Assembly (NCBI GenBank): GCA_016199325.1
Contig: JACQGW010000199.1
Coordinates: 1 to 19,593 of the forward strand
From: Chloroflexota bacterium
GTDB lineage: Bacteria; Chloroflexota; Dehalococcoidia; JACQGW01
Direction: 5' to 3'
Length of the DNA: 19,593 bases
The position numbers and the translations under genes are program-made. Of this stretch, positions 1-6,918 are shown piece after piece (within the stretch, counting starts at the first letter, position 1; each line of letters begins with the position of its first letter). A model generated the notes under the pieces. That model ran no database searches and was not told the origin of the DNA. It saw nothing but the letters and a program-made list of their open reading frames with translations.

Positions 1-530
1 ACCGGGGTGTTCGTCGGCGGGACCGGCGTCGCGTCGGCTGGGGCCGCGGTTGGCGTCGGCGGCACCGGCGTTGGTTCGGGTCCACTAACGACGGGCGTCG
101 CCGTCGGTGGCACTGGCGTCGGTGGCACCGGCGTCGGCGGCACGGGCGTATTGGTCGGCGGCACCGGGGTGTCGGCCGGAACCGGCGTCCCGGTCGGCGG
201 CACCGGCGTGTTGGTTGGCGGCACTGGCGTGTCGGCCGGGACGGGCGTGTTGGTTGGCGGCACTGGAGTCGCCGTCGGCGGTACCGGGGTATCAGTTGGC
301 GCCGGAGTCGCCGTCGGCGGTACGGGCGTCTCGGTCGGCGGCACCGGGGTTGCCGTCGGTGGTACGGGCGTCTCGGTCGGTGGGATCGGGGTGTTCGTCG
401 GCGGCACCGGTGTGTCGGTTGGGACCGGCGTTGCCGTCGGCGGCACCGGGGTATCGGTTGGCACCGGCGTGTTCGTCGGCGGCGCCGGGGTCGCCGTCGG
501 CGCCGGCAACGGGAGCGGCTGCGCGGGCAC
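1..530. repeat. Tandem low-complexity coding repeat (Thr-Pro linker)
   Basis: Degenerate short units of the form GTCGGCGGCACCGG recur in mostly 21- and 27-base steps. On the minus strand they encode alternating TPVPPT, NTPVPPT and DTPVPT units, and they run off the left edge. The reading frame is kept throughout, so this is a coding repeat rather than a satellite. Copy number probably varies between strains. Confidence 0.85.
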
Positions 531-1280
531 GCTGAATGAATTGTCGCCCCACTTGGGCGGCGAGTTGTGGACGTCGGGCATGGCGATCGTCGCAGTGCCA
601 CAGCCGGCCAGCGGCGCCCGATCGAACTTGAACTCGTAGATGTCCGGGATGATCCAGTTCGCATAGGCGGACGCCAGCGTTGGGTACTGTGGGTCGAAAG
701 GCGGCGATTCCCAGGCATCCTGCGACGGCTTGCCGGCGTTGAGCGCGCCGTAGTTGTTCAGGTCCCAGACGAGGGAACTGGACGCCTCCAGCCCCTGGAT
801 GAAGGACGCGCTCGGCGCTTGCCCATCCGGTCCAGCAACACCGGCCGCCCAGCCACTGCCGGTCCAATAGAGATAGTCGAGCCAGAAGGTGGCTGTCTGG
901 CCGCCACAGGTGATGTCGATGGCAACGTGGTCGCTGTTTAGCAGGTGGCCGAAGGTGTGGTTGTTCCAGCCGGTCTTGTAGGTGTCGTGGTAGGTGCCGG
1001 GGTTGGGGCCGAAGACGTTTTCGTTCGGCTTGTTGACGAGCGCGACGTAGTAGGCGTTCTCGTCCGCGTAGGCGTAGAACGTGGCGTTGCCATCGTCGAA
1101 GATGGCCTGGTACTGCGGGTCGATGGCGCCGTCGATGACGGGCGGAGCGGCCAGCGGCGCCAGCGGCGCTGGCGGCCGTGCTCCCATCGGCGGTCGGCCG
1201 ATGAGCTGGAGCCCGAAGGCGAGAAAGCCGACGAGCGATACGATGACGACGAGGCTGATGAGGGCATTGCGCAAGGCCAT
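1..1280 (-). CDS. Secreted/anchored protein with CBM9-like domain and Thr-Pro repeat tail (3' end cut by window edge)
   Basis: The frame is open from the ATG at 1280 to the left edge (426 codons), so the C-terminus is missing. Residues 5-25 form a hydrophobic signal or anchor segment (ALISLVVIVSLVGFLAFG). Residues about 40-200 look like a type-9 carbohydrate-binding or DOMON-like beta domain: it opens with PPVIDGAID, then has aromatic strands such as TFYAYADENAYYVALV and HVAIDITCGG. From about residue 250 the chain is TPVPPTNTP/TPVPTDTP repeats, a linker style common in exported Chloroflexota proteins. GGAGAGA lies 5 bases before the ATG and supports this start. The likely role is extracellular binding of a glycan or another cell-surface ligand; the substrate is unknown. 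What follows the linker, perhaps a second domain or an anchor, is outside the window. Open frames on the opposite strand here are repeat shadows. Confidence 0.85.
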   Translation of the reverse strand, partial: MALRNALISLVVIVSLVGFLAFGLQLIGRPPMGARPPAPLAPLAAPPVIDGAIDPQYQAIFDDGNATFYAYADENAYYVALVNKPNENVFGPNPGTYHDTYKTGWNNHTFGHLLNSDHVAIDITCGGQTATFWLDYLYWTGSGWAAGVAGPDGQAPSASFIQGLEASSSLVWDLNNYGALNAGKPSQDAWESPPFDPQYPTLASAYANWIIPDIYEFKFDRAPLAGCGTATIAMPDVHNSPPKWGDNSFSVPAQPLPLPAPTATPAPPTNTPVPTDTPVPPTATPVPTDTPVPPTNTPIPPTETPVPPTATPVPPTETPVPPTATPAPTDTPVPPTATPVPPTNTPVPADTPVPPTNTPVPPTGTPVPADTPVPPTNTPVPPTPVPPTPVPPTATPVVSGPEPTPVPPTPTAAPADATPVPPTNTP

Positions 1281-1362
1281 TCCGATCTCTCCGTGACCTC
1301 CAAGCTATATCTGCGCGGCGTCGGGACCGGTGCCGCAGCGGCTATGGACTGCGACGCCAGTC

Positions 1363-1516
1363 GGGCCGCCCGACGTTGATCAGATCGCAGGGACCGTGCC
1401 AACTGCCGGCGTGCCGCAAGCCCGGTGGCGGTCGTTGCTAGCGAGTGTGGATCGTGCCGGCCATTGGGCCGCCCGATGGTGCGTAGATTGCAGGGAGCAT
1501 GCCAACTGCCGGCACG
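1363..1516. repeat. Two imperfect 51-bp direct repeats
   Basis: Bases 1363-1413 and 1466-1516 share GGGCCGCCCGA at one end and GCCAACTGCCGGC near the other, with about 41 of 51 positions identical by eye. The spacing between equivalent positions is 103 bp. They lie 80-240 bp upstream of the CBM9-like gene start, so a regulatory role is possible but not shown. Confidence 0.6.
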
Positions 1517-1640
1517 TCGGTGGGACGGAGCATGGATCACGGAACGGACAGCTTCGTTTCCTCAACCAGAAACCAGAAACCCGCCCCCGGTCCGTGAGCG
1601 GTGTGTCCGGCAAGTCCCTCGCGACTGGACGCCCCCGTCC

Positions 1641-1721
1641 GTCATGCTGAGCCGCAGCGAAGCATCTCCCGAACGCTGCTGGCTGGAGCCGGGGAGATGC
1701 TTCGCTGCGGCTCAACATGAC
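1641..1721. repeat. REP-like palindrome, 30-bp arms
   Basis: The left arm 1641-1670 (starts GTCATGCTGAGCCGCAG) and the right arm 1692-1721 are reverse complements at 29 of 30 positions, around a 21-base loop. It lies 47 bp downstream of the rhomboid gene stop. It could fold into a strong RNA hairpin and may end transcription, but there is no T-run. The GAGCCGCAGCGAAGCATCTC type of palindrome is a dispersed bacterial intergenic repeat. Confidence 0.85.
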
Positions 1722-1767
1722 GATGGGCGGGCCAGCCGATCTTCGATGGACTTATCGGATGGACCAG

Positions 1768-2748
1768 TTAGCCGAGGATGGCGAGGAGAACGAGCAGCGC
1801 GAGCACGACCTGTACGATGGCGAGCCAGCGCGCCAGGCCATGGCCGGCGCCGAGGAGCGAATTACGTCCGGTCAGACGATGGAGGCCGTCAAAGAGCGCC
1901 AGTGCCCCGGCGCCCAGGGCAGCGACCTGGCGCACGTCCCACCCGGTCATCGCTTCGATGACGTGGATGGAGAATCGGCCCAGCGAGAAGAAGCCCAGCA
2001 GCGCAGCCATCAGGAGCATCCAGTTGAGGAACACGGGCGAACGGGCCTGGACGCAGACAAGACAGCCAAGGCCGCGGTGGCGTGCGACCTGCACCGCCAT
2101 GACGAGCAGCGCCCCGGCGCCGAAGCCGCCGAGATGGGCGAAGAAGGCGGTGCCGCCTGTCTGGAAGCTTCCGCTCGACCACGTGCCGAGCGCCTGGAAC
2201 GCCTGGAAGATGAGCCAGAAGAGGATGAGGACGGCGGCGGCGACGCGCGTGACGCTGACGAACGGCCCGAAGAACAGCACAGTGCGCACGATCGCTCCGG
2301 GGTAGAGGAGCAGATAGGCAGCCAGGACGCCCGCGATAGCACCGCTGGCGCCGATGCTCGGCAGCGCCGAGGCCGGAACCGCGGCGGCATGAGCGAGCGA
2401 GGCGAGGACGCCGCAGGCGAGATAGAAGGCGAGGTAGGTGACGTGCCCGAGCGCGTCCTCGACGTTGTCGCCAAAGACCCAGAGGAAGACCATGTTTCCG
2501 GCGAGATGCAGGATTGAGCCGTGGATGAAGAGGGACGTGACCATCGTATGGGCGCGGGCGAGCGCCTGACCGGTGGTGTCCGAGAAGAGATCGCGCGGGA
2601 TGAAGCCGAAGGCCCGGATGAACGCCGTGGCGGCGTCGCCAAGCGAGACCTCGAAGGCGAAGACGGTGAAGCTCAATACCAGCAGCGCGACGGTGACGTA
2701 CGGAAACCGTCGACGAGGCAACCCGGTCGTATCCCCTGCAGGCAGCAT
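1768..2748 (-). CDS. Rhomboid family intramembrane serine protease
   Basis: This 326-aa polytopic membrane protein should cut other membrane proteins within the bilayer. The catalytic dyad is visible: Ser135 in GASGA and His205 in AHLGGFGAG. The supporting HxxxN motif is His81/Asn85 in HLAGN, within the segment before FLWVFGDNVED. Hydrophobic segments lie near residues 17-35, 70-92, 103-122, 133-150, 155-185, 200-222 and in the tail. The ATG at 2748 is preferred because GAGGAG lies about 7 bases upstream. The longer open frame to 2901 reads through a G-rich palindrome and gives a low-complexity Pro/Gly leader. The substrate is unknown. The neighbouring exported and anchored proteins are possible clients, but that is only proximity. 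Confidence 0.92.
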   Translation of the reverse strand: MLPAGDTTGLPRRRFPYVTVALLVLSFTVFAFEVSLGDAATAFIRAFGFIPRDLFSDTTGQALARAHTMVTSLFIHGSILHLAGNMVFLWVFGDNVEDALGHVTYLAFYLACGVLASLAHAAAVPASALPSIGASGAIAGVLAAYLLLYPGAIVRTVLFFGPFVSVTRVAAAVLILFWLIFQAFQALGTWSSGSFQTGGTAFFAHLGGFGAGALLVMAVQVARHRGLGCLVCVQARSPVFLNWMLLMAALLGFFSLGRFSIHVIEAMTGWDVRQVAALGAGALALFDGLHRLTGRNSLLGAGHGLARWLAIVQVVLALLVLLAILG

Positions 2749-2822
2749 GGCGCGGCTCCTCGGGCATTCGAGAGGCGTTGCAAAACGTGTGCCGGAGGAT
2801 GGGGGCCGGGGGCCAGGGGGCA

Positions 2823-2898
2823 GGGGTCGGGGCTTTGAGCGACGGCGTCCTGACTCCACATCCCCACCTCCGCCCCCTGACCCCCGAGCCCCGACCCC
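2823..2898. repeat. G-rich/C-rich inverted repeat
   Basis: GGGGTCGGGGCT (2823-2834) pairs perfectly with AGCCCCGACCCC (2887-2898) around a 52-base loop. Further G-rich sequence (2801-2822) faces C-rich sequence (2865-2886), so the imperfect arms are longer. It sits just after the CAP-domain gene stop at 2902 and upstream of the rhomboid start. It could act as a terminator for the tauE-CAP unit. G-quadruplex folding of the G-rich strand is also possible. Confidence 0.7.
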
Positions 2899-2901
2899 CA
2901 A

Positions 2902-4068
2902 TCAGGGCATCAACGCTGGGCCGAGGAAGGGGCTGGGGAAAGCCGGCTCGGCCTGGACGGCAGACGGGGCTGTGCCGGTGGTGAATTGCCAGGCTCGGCG
3001 GAACGGCTGGCCGAGGTACGTTCCGGAGACCTCGACGCCATAGGTTGTGCTGGGTTGGAGGGGGTTGGCCGGGATCAGGGCGAGCGTATTGTACATCCGG
3101 CGTTCGGCCGGCGGTTTCAGGCAGACGGGGACGGCTGCGCCGGCGGCGTCGCGCAGTTGGGCCGTGGAGATGGTGGGTGCTGCCTGGAAGACCTCGAACT
3201 GAAGGCTGACGACGTAGCCGACCGGGTATTGATAGCCGGCGCACGTCGCGATCGGATCAGGGATCTCGTTCCCGTCGAACCGCGTGGGCACTTCTGCCAT
3301 GCCGTCGGGTGGATAGGGCACGGGATAGGGAAAGCCGGGGCGGTCGGTCCAGCCGTCCACAACGTTCAGGACGGCCGCCGTGCGAGAGACTTCCCGGACC
3401 CAGCCGACGCCGACCTCCTGAAGCCGGGGGTTGGTCAGCCAGATCCGATGATAGATGGCGGCCATCCAGCCGTCGACGGCGTCGGCCGGCTCGGCGTACC
3501 CCCAGGCGAGATTGCTGTTGCGTGCCGCCCGATCGCCTTCCGGCGTGTAGCCGGGCAGGGTGGGATTCTCGAAATGGCCGAACTGGCCCCAGTTGAGGAT
3601 CATGTAGCCAGCGTGCTTCAGCGCGCCATCGGCCAGCGACGGAGTCTCGGCGACAGGCGGCAGGCCGGCCGCTGCACGATAGCTGTTCAAGCGCGTGAGG
3701 ATGGCGCTGGTACTGTTCCTGGCGATGCCGTCGACCGGAGTCGCCGTGGGCAGGGGTGTGGGGGTCGGCGTGGGCGCCTGACGCGAAACGGCGATCGACG
3801 GCAGCCAGACGCGCGGTTTCCAGGTCGCCGCGGCGGCGCTCGCCGGCTGTGCGGTTGACCTGTCTCGCTGAACGTCTGCCTGCGCCCCCAGCACGAGCAG
3901 AACCACCAGTCCGAGTGCGAGAGCGACTCGGCGAAACGGTGAACCAGCAAGGCGCCGGAAGCCTGGGTTTGGCGGTGTGTGGTTTGTGATTTCTGGTTTC
4001 TGGTTGTCTCCTTCCAAACCGGAAACTGGAGACCACAAACCAGAAACCTTTCGGAGCGGCTTGCACAT
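2902..4068 (-). CDS. Exported CAP (SCP/PR1) domain protein
   Basis: This is a 388-aa protein if read from the ATG at 4068. A hydrophobic segment at about 48-64 (VALALGLVVLLVLGAQAD) serves as signal or anchor. A TPTPTPLPTATP linker at about 100-111 is followed by a CAP/SCP domain at about 121-236: ILTRLNSYRAAAGLPPV, HAGYMILNWGQFGHFENP, then the YHRIWLTNPRLQEVGVGWV region. The last ~100 residues look like an Ig-like (Big) domain (PLQPSTTYGVEVSG). The molecular function of bacterial CAP proteins is mostly unknown. The ATG is 1 bp after the tauE stop, so the two are probably co-transcribed and coupled. However, residues 7-30 are encoded by an intergenic-type repeat, and no other ATG lies between it and the membrane segment. 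In-frame TTG codons within the repeat are alternatives. Confidence 0.85.
   Translation of the reverse strand: MCKPLRKVSGLWSPVSGLEGDNQKPEITNHTPPNPGFRRLAGSPFRRVALALGLVVLLVLGAQADVQRDRSTAQPASAAAATWKPRVWLPSIAVSRQAPTPTPTPLPTATPVDGIARNSTSAILTRLNSYRAAAGLPPVAETPSLADGALKHAGYMILNWGQFGHFENPTLPGYTPEGDRAARNSNLAWGYAEPADAVDGWMAAIYHRIWLTNPRLQEVGVGWVREVSRTAAVLNVVDGWTDRPGFPYPVPYPPDGMAEVPTRFDGNEIPDPIATCAGYQYPVGYVVSLQFEVFQAAPTISTAQLRDAAGAAVPVCLKPPAERRMYNTLALIPANPLQPSTTYGVEVSGTYLGQPFRRAWQFTTGTAPSAVQAEPAFPSPFLGPALMP
3995..4048. repeat. GGTTTCTGGTT-type dispersed inverted repeat
   Basis: GGTTTCTGGTTGTCTCC (3995-4011) faces GGAGACCACAAACCAGAAACC (4028-4048), an inverted repeat with a 4-base insertion in one arm. More GGTTTGTGATTTCTGG sequence extends to about 3979. 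Related copies occur at about 1563-1582 (half) and 12400-12472. This one lies inside the open frame of the CAP-domain gene. Confidence 0.75.
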
Positions 4069-4069
4069 G

Positions 4070-4831
4070 TCAGGAGAAGATCAGCAGGGCCCCGGTGAAG
4101 AGGGGCCAGCCGACTACCGCGATGCGCAGGACGTCAGGCGGAGCGCGGCGCGTGCATCTGCTGCCGGCGTAGGCGCCGACGGCCGTGCCGAGAACGATGT
4201 TCAGGAAAAGCTGCCAATCGACCAGGCCATCCTGGAGGAAACGGGAGGCGCCGGAGAGCGCGACAAAAGCAAGGATCATGATCGTCGTGCCGACGGCGAT
4301 GCGCAGCGGGACACGCAGGGTGACAAGGATTCCCAATTGGAAAAAGGCGGCTGCGCCGAAGCCGAGGAATCCGGCCAACCCCCCGACGGGCAGGCCGATA
4401 GCTGCGCCGATGGCCGACCGGCGGACGCGGGTGAGTGGAACGGGTATCGGACCGGCGGACTGCAAGGCCGGGCGCGCGCGAGTGCGGTAGAAGATCAGGG
4501 CTGCCGCAAGCCAGGTTGCGATGCCGGTAAGAACCTTGAGGGTGAGGCCGTTAGTCCCCGTGGCGAGGCCGGCGCCCAGGTAGCTGCCGGCCATGCCGGC
4601 CAGGGCGGCGCCGGTCCCAACCGCCGGGTCGACGTTGCCCTCACGGACGTGGCCGATGCTGCCGGAGACCGTCGTGACGGCCATTGCCGCAAGCGAGGTG
4701 CCGATGGCCAGATGAACCGGCACGTGGAAAACGGCGGTGAGCACGGCGAGGACGGAGGCAGCGCCGCCAACGCCGATGAAACCGGTGATCCAGCCGACGG
4801 CGAGCATCGCGGCGAATAGGTCAGGGCGCAT
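4070..4831 (-). CDS. TauE/SafE family sulfite/anion exporter-type permease
   Basis: This 253-aa integral membrane protein has the TauE/SafE layout of two similar hydrophobic halves. Each half opens with a Gly-rich helix: TGFIGVGGAASVLAVL near residue 16 and AGFLGFGAAAFFQLG near residue 154. These are followed by IGTSLAAM and VGTTIMI helices. Family members move sulfite, sulfoacetate or other small anions, or are uncharacterised; no substrate can be read from the sequence. The ATG at 4831 has no clear ribosome site, but a tiny upstream ORF with a strong one stops 3 bases before it, so initiation is probably coupled. A promoter-like pair lies at 4938-4966. The CAP-domain gene follows after 1 bp. 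Confidence 0.88.
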   Translation of the reverse strand: MRPDLFAAMLAVGWITGFIGVGGAASVLAVLTAVFHVPVHLAIGTSLAAMAVTTVSGSIGHVREGNVDPAVGTGAALAGMAGSYLGAGLATGTNGLTLKVLTGIATWLAAALIFYRTRARPALQSAGPIPVPLTRVRRSAIGAAIGLPVGGLAGFLGFGAAAFFQLGILVTLRVPLRIAVGTTIMILAFVALSGASRFLQDGLVDWQLFLNIVLGTAVGAYAGSRCTRRAPPDVLRIAVVGWPLFTGALLIFS

Positions 4832-4834
4832 GAG

Positions 4835-4870
4835 TCAGGAACGGGGTCGGTCGTGCAGACGCGTCCGCAT
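4835..4870 (-). CDS. 11-codon upstream ORF (leader peptide) of the permease gene
   Basis: An ATG at 4870 preceded by AAGGAGG at 7-base spacing encodes MRTRLHDRPRS and stops with TGA at 4837-4835. The stop is 3 bases before the permease ATG and in the same frame. It is the best ribosome site in this leader, while the permease ATG has none. Two readings are possible: a leader peptide that couples or controls permease translation, or the old start of a longer permease broken by a nonsense change. It has no Cys codons, so the cysteine-attenuation leaders known from actinobacteria are not supported. Confidence 0.5.
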   Translation of the reverse strand: MRTRLHDRPRS

Positions 4871-4937
4871 TGCGGTGCCTCCTTCGGCGCTGGTGCCCCC
4901 CGGTCCGCGTTGGACAGGAGAGCGAAGCGGCAGGCGC

Positions 4938-4966
4938 ATTGTAGCGGGAGTGGGGGCGCGGGTCAA
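4938..4966 (-). promoter_or_regulatory. Sigma-70-like promoter of the permease-CAP unit
   Basis: On the minus strand TTGACC (4966-4961) and TACAAT (4943-4938) are separated by 17 bases. Each hexamer matches its consensus at 5 of 6 positions. A start near 4931 would give a leader of about 60 bases to the upstream ORF and about 100 to the permease. Confidence 0.75.
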
Positions 4967-5003
4967 GACTCGGCTGAGTCAGATGAACGAACTGTCATCG
5001 AGG

Positions 5004-5849
5004 CTATGCCTCATGCACGATGAGTCGGAAGAGACCGTCCAGATCCTCCTCCGAATAGAAGTGGATGATCAACCTGCCGCCCCGCCGGCCCCGCTTGAGC
5101 TCGACTTTCGTTCCGAGCGCAGACCGGAATTGCTCTTCGAGGGCGCGCGTTGTTGGGTCGGCGGCCTCGTCGGGTGGCGAGATCTCCTTGGGTGGGGGCG
5201 GAGCGAGGGACTGGCGGACGAGCTCCTCCGTCTGGCGAACCGACAGATCGCGCTCACGCACAACGGTCGCGAGGGCAGCCTGAGCGGCGGGGTCGGGCAA
5301 TCCGAGCAGGGCGCGTGCGTGGCCCTCGGTGATCTCGCCGGCGGCAAGGCTGGTCTTTACCGCGTCGGGCAGGCGGAGCAGGCGGAGCGCGTTGGCGACG
5401 CTGACCCGGTGGCGCCCAACACGCTGGGCGACTTGCTCCTGGGTGAGGCCGAACTCCTCGACGAGCTGCTGGTAGGCGGCTGCGGCTTCCAGGGGGTTGA
5501 GATCGGCGCGCTGGAGGTTCTCGACGAGAGCCAGCTCCAGCAGTTGCTGGGGTGTCGCCTCTTTGACGACGACGGGCACGGCGGCGAGCCCGGCGCGTGT
5601 CGCCGCTCGCCAGCGCCGTTCGCCCGCGATGATGGTGTAGCCGGCCCCTTCGGCCGCCGTCACGAGGATCGGCTGGAGGACGCCGTGGCGGCGGATGCTA
5701 TCGGCCAGCTCCTCGAGCGCGGCCGGGTCGTCGACCTGCCGCGGCTGGCGCGGGTTTGGCCGCAACTGGTCGACCGGCACCTCGCGGACCGCCGCTTCTG
5801 GGGTGGGAATGAGCGATTCGAGACCGCGTCCAAGCCCTCGGGGTTTCAT
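5004..5849 (-). CDS. parB: Chromosome-partitioning protein ParB
   Basis: This 281-aa ParB/Spo0J-type CTPase and DNA-binding protein loads at parS, spreads and works with ParA in chromosome segregation. The N-terminus KPRGLGRGLESLIP is typical of chromosomal ParB. The ParB/Srx fold holds GERRWRA (76-82) and ENLQRADLNPLE (110-121). A helix-turn-helix follows at about 135-155 (LTQEQVAQRVGRHRVSVAN). The C-terminal dimerisation region starts at about 238 (TRALEEQFRSALGTKVEL). The ATG at 5849 is chosen because GGAGG lies 7 bases upstream; the open frame extends 14 codons further without support. parA is upstream on the same strand but is separated by 295 bp holding a palindromic element, whereas parAB pairs are usually adjacent or overlapping. 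Confidence 0.97.
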   Translation of the reverse strand: MKPRGLGRGLESLIPTPEAAVREVPVDQLRPNPRQPRQVDDPAALEELADSIRRHGVLQPILVTAAEGAGYTIIAGERRWRAATRAGLAAVPVVVKEATPQQLLELALVENLQRADLNPLEAAAAYQQLVEEFGLTQEQVAQRVGRHRVSVANALRLLRLPDAVKTSLAAGEITEGHARALLGLPDPAAQAALATVVRERDLSVRQTEELVRQSLAPPPPKEISPPDEAADPTTRALEEQFRSALGTKVELKRGRRGGRLIIHFYSEEDLDGLFRLIVHEA

Positions 5850-5885
5850 GGTCGACCTCCTCCAGCAGCATCGTATGGGGTCGTG

Positions 5886-5913
5886 CGTCATCCGTCATCC
5901 GTCATCCGTCATT
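5886..5913. repeat. Four tandem CGTCATC heptamers
   Basis: CGTCATC occurs three times in direct succession (5886-5906), followed by CGTCATT (5907-5913). This lies 37 bp upstream of the parB start and 6 bp from the palindromic element. Similar heptamers recur in the opposite arm of that element (about 6073-6100). They may be replication-slippage products of the element, or binding repeats. Confidence 0.75.
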
Positions 5914-5919
5914 GGTAGG

Positions 5920-6148
5920 CTGGTGGCCTTCCACATTGATTCTGATGGATGCGGCTTGCCGATTTCATGCGTCATTCCGTCAGGTTTGGGCGGGCGCTGC
6001 CCATGAGAACGGCCGTGGTGGTCCACTGGTGGAATACCACAGTGATATTGATGGGCAGCTCCCGTCCAGAGCTGACGCAATGACGCGTGACGTATGACGC
6101 ATGAATCGGCAAGCCGCATCCATCAGAATCAGCGTGGCATGCCACTAG
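5920..6148. mobile_element. MITE-like 229-bp near-palindrome between parA and parB
   Basis: The two halves are reverse complements over almost the whole length. The core arms 5937-5975 and 6094-6131 match perfectly except for one extra T in the left arm. The outer ends match as CTGGTGGC against CTAGTGGC. The inner arms ending GCTGCCCAT face ATGGGCAGC, and the centre is near CCACTGGTGG. The right arm carries an extra set of CGTCAT heptamers (about 6076-6100). It has no coding capacity. The right end overlaps the parA stop codon (TAG, 6147-6145). Its form suggests a non-autonomous inverted-repeat element or a very large cruciform-forming repeat. No clear target-site duplication was found. Confidence 0.7.
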
Positions 6149-6918
6149 CGGTCTGCCCTCTTTGCGCTCCGCTCGACGAATTCGGCGGCGAGCGCCCGAT
6201 AGGCTGCTGCGGCTTTGGAGCCTGGATCGTATTCGATGATCGACTGCCCGTGGCTCGGCGCCTCGCCCAGACGCACGCTGCGCGGGATGATGGTTCGGAA
6301 GGTCTGCGGGAAGTGGCGCTGGACCTCCAGCGCCACCTGCTGGCTCAGGTTCAAGCGCGGGTCGAACATCGTCAGGACGAGGCCGCGGATCTGGAGCGTC
6401 GGGTTCGGTCCGTTCACGACACGGCGGAGGGTCTCGACGAGCTGGGCAAGCCCTTCGAGGGCGAGGTACTCGCACTGGACCGGAATGAGGACCGACGCCG
6501 CGGCGACGAGGGCGTTGATCGTCAGCAGCCCGAGGGACGGCGGACAGTCCATCAGGACGACGTCGTAGTGTGTGGCGATTGGGCCGAGCGTCCGCTTCAG
6601 GAGCCAGAGCCGTTCGGGCGCGCCGGCCAGCTCGACCTCAGCGCCGGCAAGTGCAACCGAGGACGGGATCAGGTCGAGGCCACGGCGGCCGGTAAGCACG
6701 ACAGCGTCGGCGGCCGGCATGGCGCCGAGGATGGCCTCATAGACGCCGCGCCCTTTCCCCTTTGCCTGACCGAGGGCGCTGGTCGCGTTGGCCTGGGGGT
6801 CCAGATCGACAAGGAGGACGCGCCGGTCGAGCTCGGCGAGAGCGGCGGCCAGGTTTACGGCGGTGGTCGTCTTGCCGACGCCGCCCTTCTGGTTTGCAAC
6901 GGCGACCTGCTCAGTCAC
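6145..6918 (-). CDS. parA: Chromosome-partitioning ATPase ParA (Soj)
   Basis: This 257-aa Walker-type ParA/Soj/MinD-family ATPase partners ParB in chromosome segregation. The deviant Walker A KGGVGKTTT is at 11-19, the A'-type motif VLLVDLDPQAN at 34-44 and Walker B VVLMDCPPS at 120-128. The mid-C-terminal VRLGEAPSHGQSI is typical of chromosomal Soj proteins. The start is GTG at 6918, with GGAGGAG about 10 bases upstream. An open frame extends far upstream, but it lies within the kinase gene in another frame and has no similarity to ParA. The start overlaps the stop of the PfkB gene by 8 bp (GTGACTGA), which implies translational coupling. The stop codon lies in the end of the palindromic element. 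Confidence 0.97.
   Translation of the reverse strand: MTEQVAVANQKGGVGKTTTAVNLAAALAELDRRVLLVDLDPQANATSALGQAKGKGRGVYEAILGAMPAADAVVLTGRRGLDLIPSSVALAGAEVELAGAPERLWLLKRTLGPIATHYDVVLMDCPPSLGLLTINALVAAASVLIPVQCEYLALEGLAQLVETLRRVVNGPNPTLQIRGLVLTMFDPRLNLSQQVALEVQRHFPQTFRTIIPRSVRLGEAPSHGQSIIEYDPGSKAAAAYRALAAEFVERSAKRADR

Larger units (their letters stand above)
1281..1767. other. 487-bp intergenic region made largely of repeats
   Basis: This lies between the rhomboid gene stop and the start of the secreted CBM9-like gene. It holds a 51-bp imperfect direct repeat pair, half of a CCAGAAACC-type repeat (about 1563-1582) and a 30-bp-arm palindrome. The open frames crossing it translate only the repeats (for example MLSRSEAS and RCFAAAQHD) and are not credible genes. 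The promoter of the CBM9-like gene should be here, but no convincing -35/-10 pair was seen. Confidence 0.7.

Noticed and set aside
7..639. Plus-strand open frame of GGTGV/VGGTGV repeats
   Set aside because: It is the antisense of the Thr-Pro repeat tail of the minus-strand secreted protein. It has no ribosome site or recognisable domain, and the minus-strand frame has a signal peptide and a domain.
1281..1400. TATAGC-like -10 box upstream of the CBM9-like gene
   Set aside because: No acceptable -35 hexamer at 16-18 bases, so it was not called as a promoter.
1380..1718. Minus-strand open frame beginning MLSRSEAS
   Set aside because: It is the translation of the REP-like palindrome and nearby repeats. 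This peptide is a common artefact of that repeat.
1717..2517. Plus-strand 266-codon open frame rich in Glu/Asp/Arg
   Set aside because: Antisense shadow of the rhomboid gene, whose catalytic motifs are intact on the other strand.
5000..5012. GAGGC-TAT-GCCTC hairpin at the parB stop
   Set aside because: The stem is only 5 bp and has no T-run; too weak to call a terminator.
4737..5918. Plus-strand 393-codon open frame
   Set aside because: Antisense to parB and the permease leader, with no domain of its own.
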